Of a stretch of DNA of 20,238 nucleotides, positions 17,782 through 20,238 are shown piece by piece. Each line of letters opens with the position of its first letter. Position 1 is the first letter of the stretch. The DNA is from a virus. Under the pieces are notes generated by a model. It was given only the letters and a program-made list of their open reading frames with translations, did no database searches and was not told the origin of the DNA. The DNA lies in the IMG/VR virus record IMGVR_UViG_3300009481_002368, positions 1 through 20,238 of that record; one strand, given 5' to 3'. The translations under genes were made by a program, and so were the position numbers.

Positions 17782-19013
17782 TATCTCCAGCCTCCGCGCA
17801 ACACTCTTAAAGCATTACCTCCTAAAAACTTAGCTATCACCTCGTCTGAATATTTTTGTTTTCCACCCTTGCTTGTCAGGCACTTTAGATACTTAGTGAT
17901 CCTCGGTAGCTCTGCCATGTCTGTGATCTCGTCTGGTGGATCGGTGAAGCCATCAAAGTCCGTCCCAATCCCAACAATGTCTGACCCTCCGATCTTCATA
18001 GCATGTTCCAAGGTTCTCTCAATGTATTTGATGCCTAGAGGTGAGTCAACGGGACTGATCCAATAGTTCATAAAAATAATACCGAGAACTCCACCGTGAG
18101 TAGCAAACCATTCAAGCTCCCAGTCGTGCAGGTTGTATGGGTCTGGGTTTATCTCAAAAACTCCTGTATGGCTACTTATGACTTGGCTCTGCCTATCTCC
18201 AACTATGTCGTAGACTTCCGATCTAGCCTTCGGTGTGCAATGTGCAATGTCGATAATCATTTTGAGATCGCACATGCGCTCTACAACCTTCTTGCCGATG
18301 CTAGACAAGCCGATGTTCATGTCCCAAGCTCCCATGAGATGTTTCCAATTGCTACGTTTGATTCCGTAGTTGGGGTATGGGAATACTGGGTGGGCGAGCA
18401 TGTTGGGGTAGAAATGTGCGAGTGTCAGGTAGGCTACGCCTCTTTCAGCGAAGTAGTCAAGGTGCTGAAGTATCTCCGTCTCCTTGACCTTCATATCCGT
18501 AGAGGTTTCACAGTCAAGCCCAGAGAGGCTATGACCCCCCTCGATGGAATGTACTAGGGCTATCTGACCTTCTTCGATACATTTATTCATCTCGGTACTA
18601 TTGAGTACCACCCTGACTTCTTTTGCGTCTTCAGCCTTTATTTTGTTGTTGTATTTCAGCACATGGGCTTCCATATCATCCATCATGTTGACGGTGGCAT
18701 CAAAGTAGAACGGGTCAAAGACACGCTTTCTGACCTTCGGAGAAAATTTAAGGGCGAGTCTGACCAAGCTCTGGTCGTCAAGCCATTCTCTCTCTGGGAT
18801 GTAGCATGTTGAAAGCACAACGTCTGTGTTACCCTTCTCAATTAGCGGGAAGGTGCTACGCTGACTCAAAGGCCAAAAGGTTCGCTTAAAAAGTTTAGCC
18901 AAGAACTTAGGCTTACTGGCGGTCAAGTCCCTATCTAAAAGGAATCTTTTAAGAACAGCGTGGTTGTGCAGATCAACCACAGTGGACTGTTCATGTAAAT
19001 CTCTCCAATTCAT
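17781..19013 (-). CDS. M19-family (renal dipeptidase-like) metallopeptidase, 410 aa
   Basis: The family hydrolyses dipeptides and some D-residue or beta-lactam bonds with two zinc ions. Numbered from the ATG at 19013: DLHNH (14-18), VHSIEGGHSL (E158), LAHFYPN, IIDIAHCTPKARSEVYDI (H258), SSHTGV (H282), GIGTDFDG (D352) and FLGGNALRVL follow the family order. The first motif is HxH (H16, H18) where most members have HxD. There is no signal peptide, although cellular members are often exported. I chose 19013 because GGAG lies eight bases upstream; 19025 is in frame. It is first in the long operon, directly after a perfect promoter, so it should be strongly expressed. Its role in a phage is unclear. 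Confidence 0.93.
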   Translation of the reverse strand: MNWRDLHEQSTVVDLHNHAVLKRFLLDRDLTASKPKFLAKLFKRTFWPLSQRSTFPLIEKGNTDVVLSTCYIPEREWLDDQSLVRLALKFSPKVRKRVFDPFYFDATVNMMDDMEAHVLKYNNKIKAEDAKEVRVVLNSTEMNKCIEEGQIALVHSIEGGHSLSGLDCETSTDMKVKETEILQHLDYFAERGVAYLTLAHFYPNMLAHPVFPYPNYGIKRSNWKHLMGAWDMNIGLSSIGKKVVERMCDLKMIIDIAHCTPKARSEVYDIVGDRQSQVISSHTGVFEINPDPYNLHDWELEWFATHGGVLGIIFMNYWISPVDSPLGIKYIERTLEHAMKIGGSDIVGIGTDFDGFTDPPDEITDMAELPRITKYLKCLTSKGGKQKYSDEVIAKFLGGNALRVLRGGWR

Positions 19014-19041
19014 AATATACTCCATAAAATATAGCTACAGT

Positions 19042-19070
19042 ATTATAGTCTGCAATAGGTTATTTGTCAA
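19042..19070 (-). promoter_or_regulatory. Sigma-70 consensus promoter of the long operon
   Basis: TTGACA (19070-19065), 17 nt, TATAAT (19047-19042), exact consensus. Predicted transcription starts about 20 bases before the M19 start. It lies in the 65-base gap after the small gene ending at 19079. The -10 context GCAGACTATAATA matches that of the SSB promoter. Confidence 0.9.
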
Positions 19071-19078
19071 CTATTAAA

Positions 19079-19249
19079 TTAGTTTTTTTTAGTTTTGTCA
19101 TTGGAATTTTCGCATCCGAGCTTTTCGTACTTCCAGATTTCCTGTGCCAAGAAAGCTCTAGTAACCTTGCAGCCAATAGCCACTCGCTCGTTAATTTTTT
19201 TAGCCAGACACTCAAGCATCTTATTGTCAATTGTCACACTCCTAAGCAT
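19079..19249 (-). CDS. Small hypothetical protein, 56 aa
   Basis: The frame starts MLRSVTIDNKMLECLAKKIN, continues with CKVTRAFLAQEIWKYEKLGC and ends in a Lys-rich tail. It is predicted to be mostly helical, basic and soluble. Its ATG overlaps the stop of the DUF2452-like gene by eight bases, which supports it despite its length. Nothing else fits in this interval. Confidence 0.65.
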   Translation of the reverse strand: MLRSVTIDNKMLECLAKKINERVAIGCKVTRAFLAQEIWKYEKLGCENSNDKTKKN

Positions 19250-19667
19250 CCTCTACTTCCCTCCAGACATCGTGTGAGTCAATGGAGAAGCACCCTAGGA
19301 ATTCCAAATTGTCCATGTAATTGCTTCCAAATTCAGATGGGCTGATAATCGAAAGAAACCTTTGACCCTTCCTGTCGCCCCTGTAATCTGCTAACCTCTC
19401 ATATAAATAGTATGTTTTCCCAATAGCCGCCTTAAAATTGATCGCCGCTTCATTGATGGCTTTATTCATATTAAAATCATTCCTTAGTTTGTTATATTCT
19501 CCTTGTAGTTCGCTGACTCTAACTTTGAAATATTTTTCACTAGAGTCGTTACTAGAGTCCTTCCATTTCGCAACTTCACCCTGCGTGGAAGTAAACGAAG
19601 GGGAAAGCGTACTGTCTCCATAAGGTAGTGAAGACCTGTTCTTTGTCGGTTCATACTTTTCTTTCAT
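19242..19667 (-). CDS. DUF2452-like protein, 141 aa
   Basis: The C-terminal part has the pattern I associate with DUF2452: a helix (INEAAINFKAAIGKTYYLYE), then RLADYRGDRKGQRFLSIISP, SEFGSNYMDNLEFLGCFSID and WREVED. The N-terminus is polar and probably disordered (TKNRSSLPYGDSTLSPSFTS). The family occurs in bacteria and some viruses, and I know no established function. It overlaps the gene upstream by four bases and the one downstream by eight. Confidence 0.75.
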   Translation of the reverse strand: MKEKYEPTKNRSSLPYGDSTLSPSFTSTQGEVAKWKDSSNDSSEKYFKVRVSELQGEYNKLRNDFNMNKAINEAAINFKAAIGKTYYLYERLADYRGDRKGQRFLSIISPSEFGSNYMDNLEFLGCFSIDSHDVWREVEDA

Positions 19668-19855
19668 TCGATCTCCAGTAGGGAGTCCCTGACCAATGAA
19701 ACTAAGTCATTTAGTTCGTCTGGAGTCAATTCAATCCCCTGTTCAGCCATCTGCTCTCTTATATTATACCAGCAATCTTCATGCTGGGTTACTGCATACC
19801 GCAGGTTGTCTTTATTATTTCTGACAAAATCCAGCCAAAGTTCTCTATCACTCAT
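19664..19855 (-). CDS. Small acidic helical protein, 63 aa
   Basis: The protein begins MSDRELWLDFVRNNKDNLRY and ends in LTPDELNDLVSLVRDSLLEI. It is acidic and helical with no membrane segment. Its ATG overlaps the small gene upstream as ATGA. I recognise no family. Confidence 0.7.
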   Translation of the reverse strand: MSDRELWLDFVRNNKDNLRYAVTQHEDCWYNIREQMAEQGIELTPDELNDLVSLVRDSLLEIE

Positions 19856-19974
19856 TTGTCAAATCCTTTAGGTAATTCTGGTGGCCCACTAATAAATGCT
19901 AAAATGTATGCTATCGCTATTATACACACTATAATAAAACTGATTTTGAGAACCGTGTCTAATTTATCACTCAT
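19852..19974 (-). CDS. Very small membrane protein, 40 aa
   Basis: The frame reads MSDKLDTVLKISFIIVCIIA followed by IAYILAFISG and a short polar end (PPELPKGFDK). It is a single hydrophobic helix. ATGA overlaps at both ends, in the same phase as the flanking genes, support a real coding region despite its length. Confidence 0.68.
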   Translation of the reverse strand: MSDKLDTVLKISFIIVCIIAIAYILAFISGPPELPKGFDK

Positions 19975-20238
19975 TTATCAACTCCTTCTACATGTTCAGA
20001 GATTAAAAAGTTGAGTTGCGACAAAAGGTCTGTCTGGGTCTGAATTTGTTCTTCAAGCCGTTTAACTTCTGAGTTAAGTTTCTGAATTTTATCCCTTCTT
20101 TTAGTAAGAAGGTCTTCGAGTAGAACTTCGCTTTTGTCACGTACTCGTCTAGCGTCTACTTTGTACTGAACCTCTTTTGAACATTTTTTACAAAAGAAGT
20201 TGTCATTGTAGACATAGGTATATCCCGTTCCAACGACA
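19971..20238 (-). CDS. CxxC coiled-coil protein (partial, N-terminus outside window)
   Basis: Eighty-eight residues are visible before the stop; the start lies beyond the right edge. A CxxC pair (NFFCKKCSKEVQY) suggests half of a zinc ribbon or knuckle, whose other half is probably missing. It is followed by a long heptad-patterned coiled coil (EVLLEDLLTKRRDKIQKLNS, then EVKRLEEQIQTQTDLLSQL). It may be a small phage accessory protein; no function is recognised. Its stop overlaps the next ATG (ATGA). Confidence 0.72.
   Translation of the reverse strand, partial: VVGTGYTYVYNDNFFCKKCSKEVQYKVDARRVRDKSEVLLEDLLTKRRDKIQKLNSEVKRLEEQIQTQTDLLSQLNFLISEHVEGVDK

Noticed and set aside
18096-18557. A 153-codon plus-strand reading frame
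   Set aside because: It is the shadow of the M19 peptidase gene, whose family motifs are conserved on the opposite strand.
1-20238. CRISPR arrays, insertion sequences, integrase or attachment sites
   Set aside because: No regularly spaced repeats, transposase motifs, terminal inverted repeats or integrase genes were seen on either strand.

Overview
The window looks like part of a large tailed double-stranded DNA phage genome, or a phage contig from a virome. Every gene I can support lies on the minus strand. Genes are short, tightly packed and chained by ATGA, GTGA or TAATG overlaps. Nucleotide metabolism (NrdA, ThyX, dCMP deaminase), SSB, a sigma-like factor, a small holin-like protein and many small orphan proteins make a chromosomal bacterial segment unlikely. 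The host cannot be read directly. However, the tmRNA is of the circularly permuted two-piece type, known mainly from Alphaproteobacteria and some cyanobacteria and Betaproteobacteria, so a host in one of those groups is a reasonable inference.

Layout, in the direction of transcription (high to low coordinates). (1) 20238-19079: small proteins, including a coiled-coil protein cut by the window edge and a DUF2452-like protein. (2) From a consensus promoter at 19042-19070 runs a very long chain of genes down to 9719: an M19-type dipeptidase, a cluster of small membrane proteins, a eukaryotic-type phosphomannomutase, small phage proteins, a PD-(D/E)XK-like protein, a cupin phosphomannose isomerase, an HxGH nucleotidyltransferase, a GNA1-like acetyltransferase, ThyX, a thermonuclease-fold protein, an NAD-dependent sugar epimerase, small proteins, the permuted tmRNA and a dCMP deaminase. 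(3) A second consensus promoter (9683-9711) drives a coiled-coil protein, a basic protein and SSB, ending at a strong terminator (8653-8683). (4) A third promoter (8555-8583) drives a membrane protein with a RuvA C-terminal-like domain, a GT4 glycosyltransferase, two unknown proteins and the sigma-like factor. (5) Next comes a Gly/Ala/Thr-rich probable structural protein with its own terminator. The ribosome-binding site of a membrane PAS protein follows that terminator at once, then a holin-like protein, a papain-like cysteine protease, a cysteine-rich exported protein and four small proteins, ending at a terminator (1330-1361). (6) A fourth consensus promoter (1289-1317) starts nrdA, which runs off the left edge.

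Themes. The four best promoters are all TTGACA-N17-TATAAT, as expected for genes read by unmodified host RNA polymerase; the phage sigma-like protein may serve another promoter class. PMI, PMM, the nucleotidyltransferase, the GNA1-like protein, the epimerase and GT4 look like a phage-carried sugar-phosphate and nucleotide-sugar set. The permuted tmRNA, with predicted tag GYVKNLIDFL...KNFALAA, is the most striking element: acceptor half, 13-nt spacer, coding half and a pseudoknot can all be traced in the sequence. All function calls come from reading motifs by eye; no database search was run.
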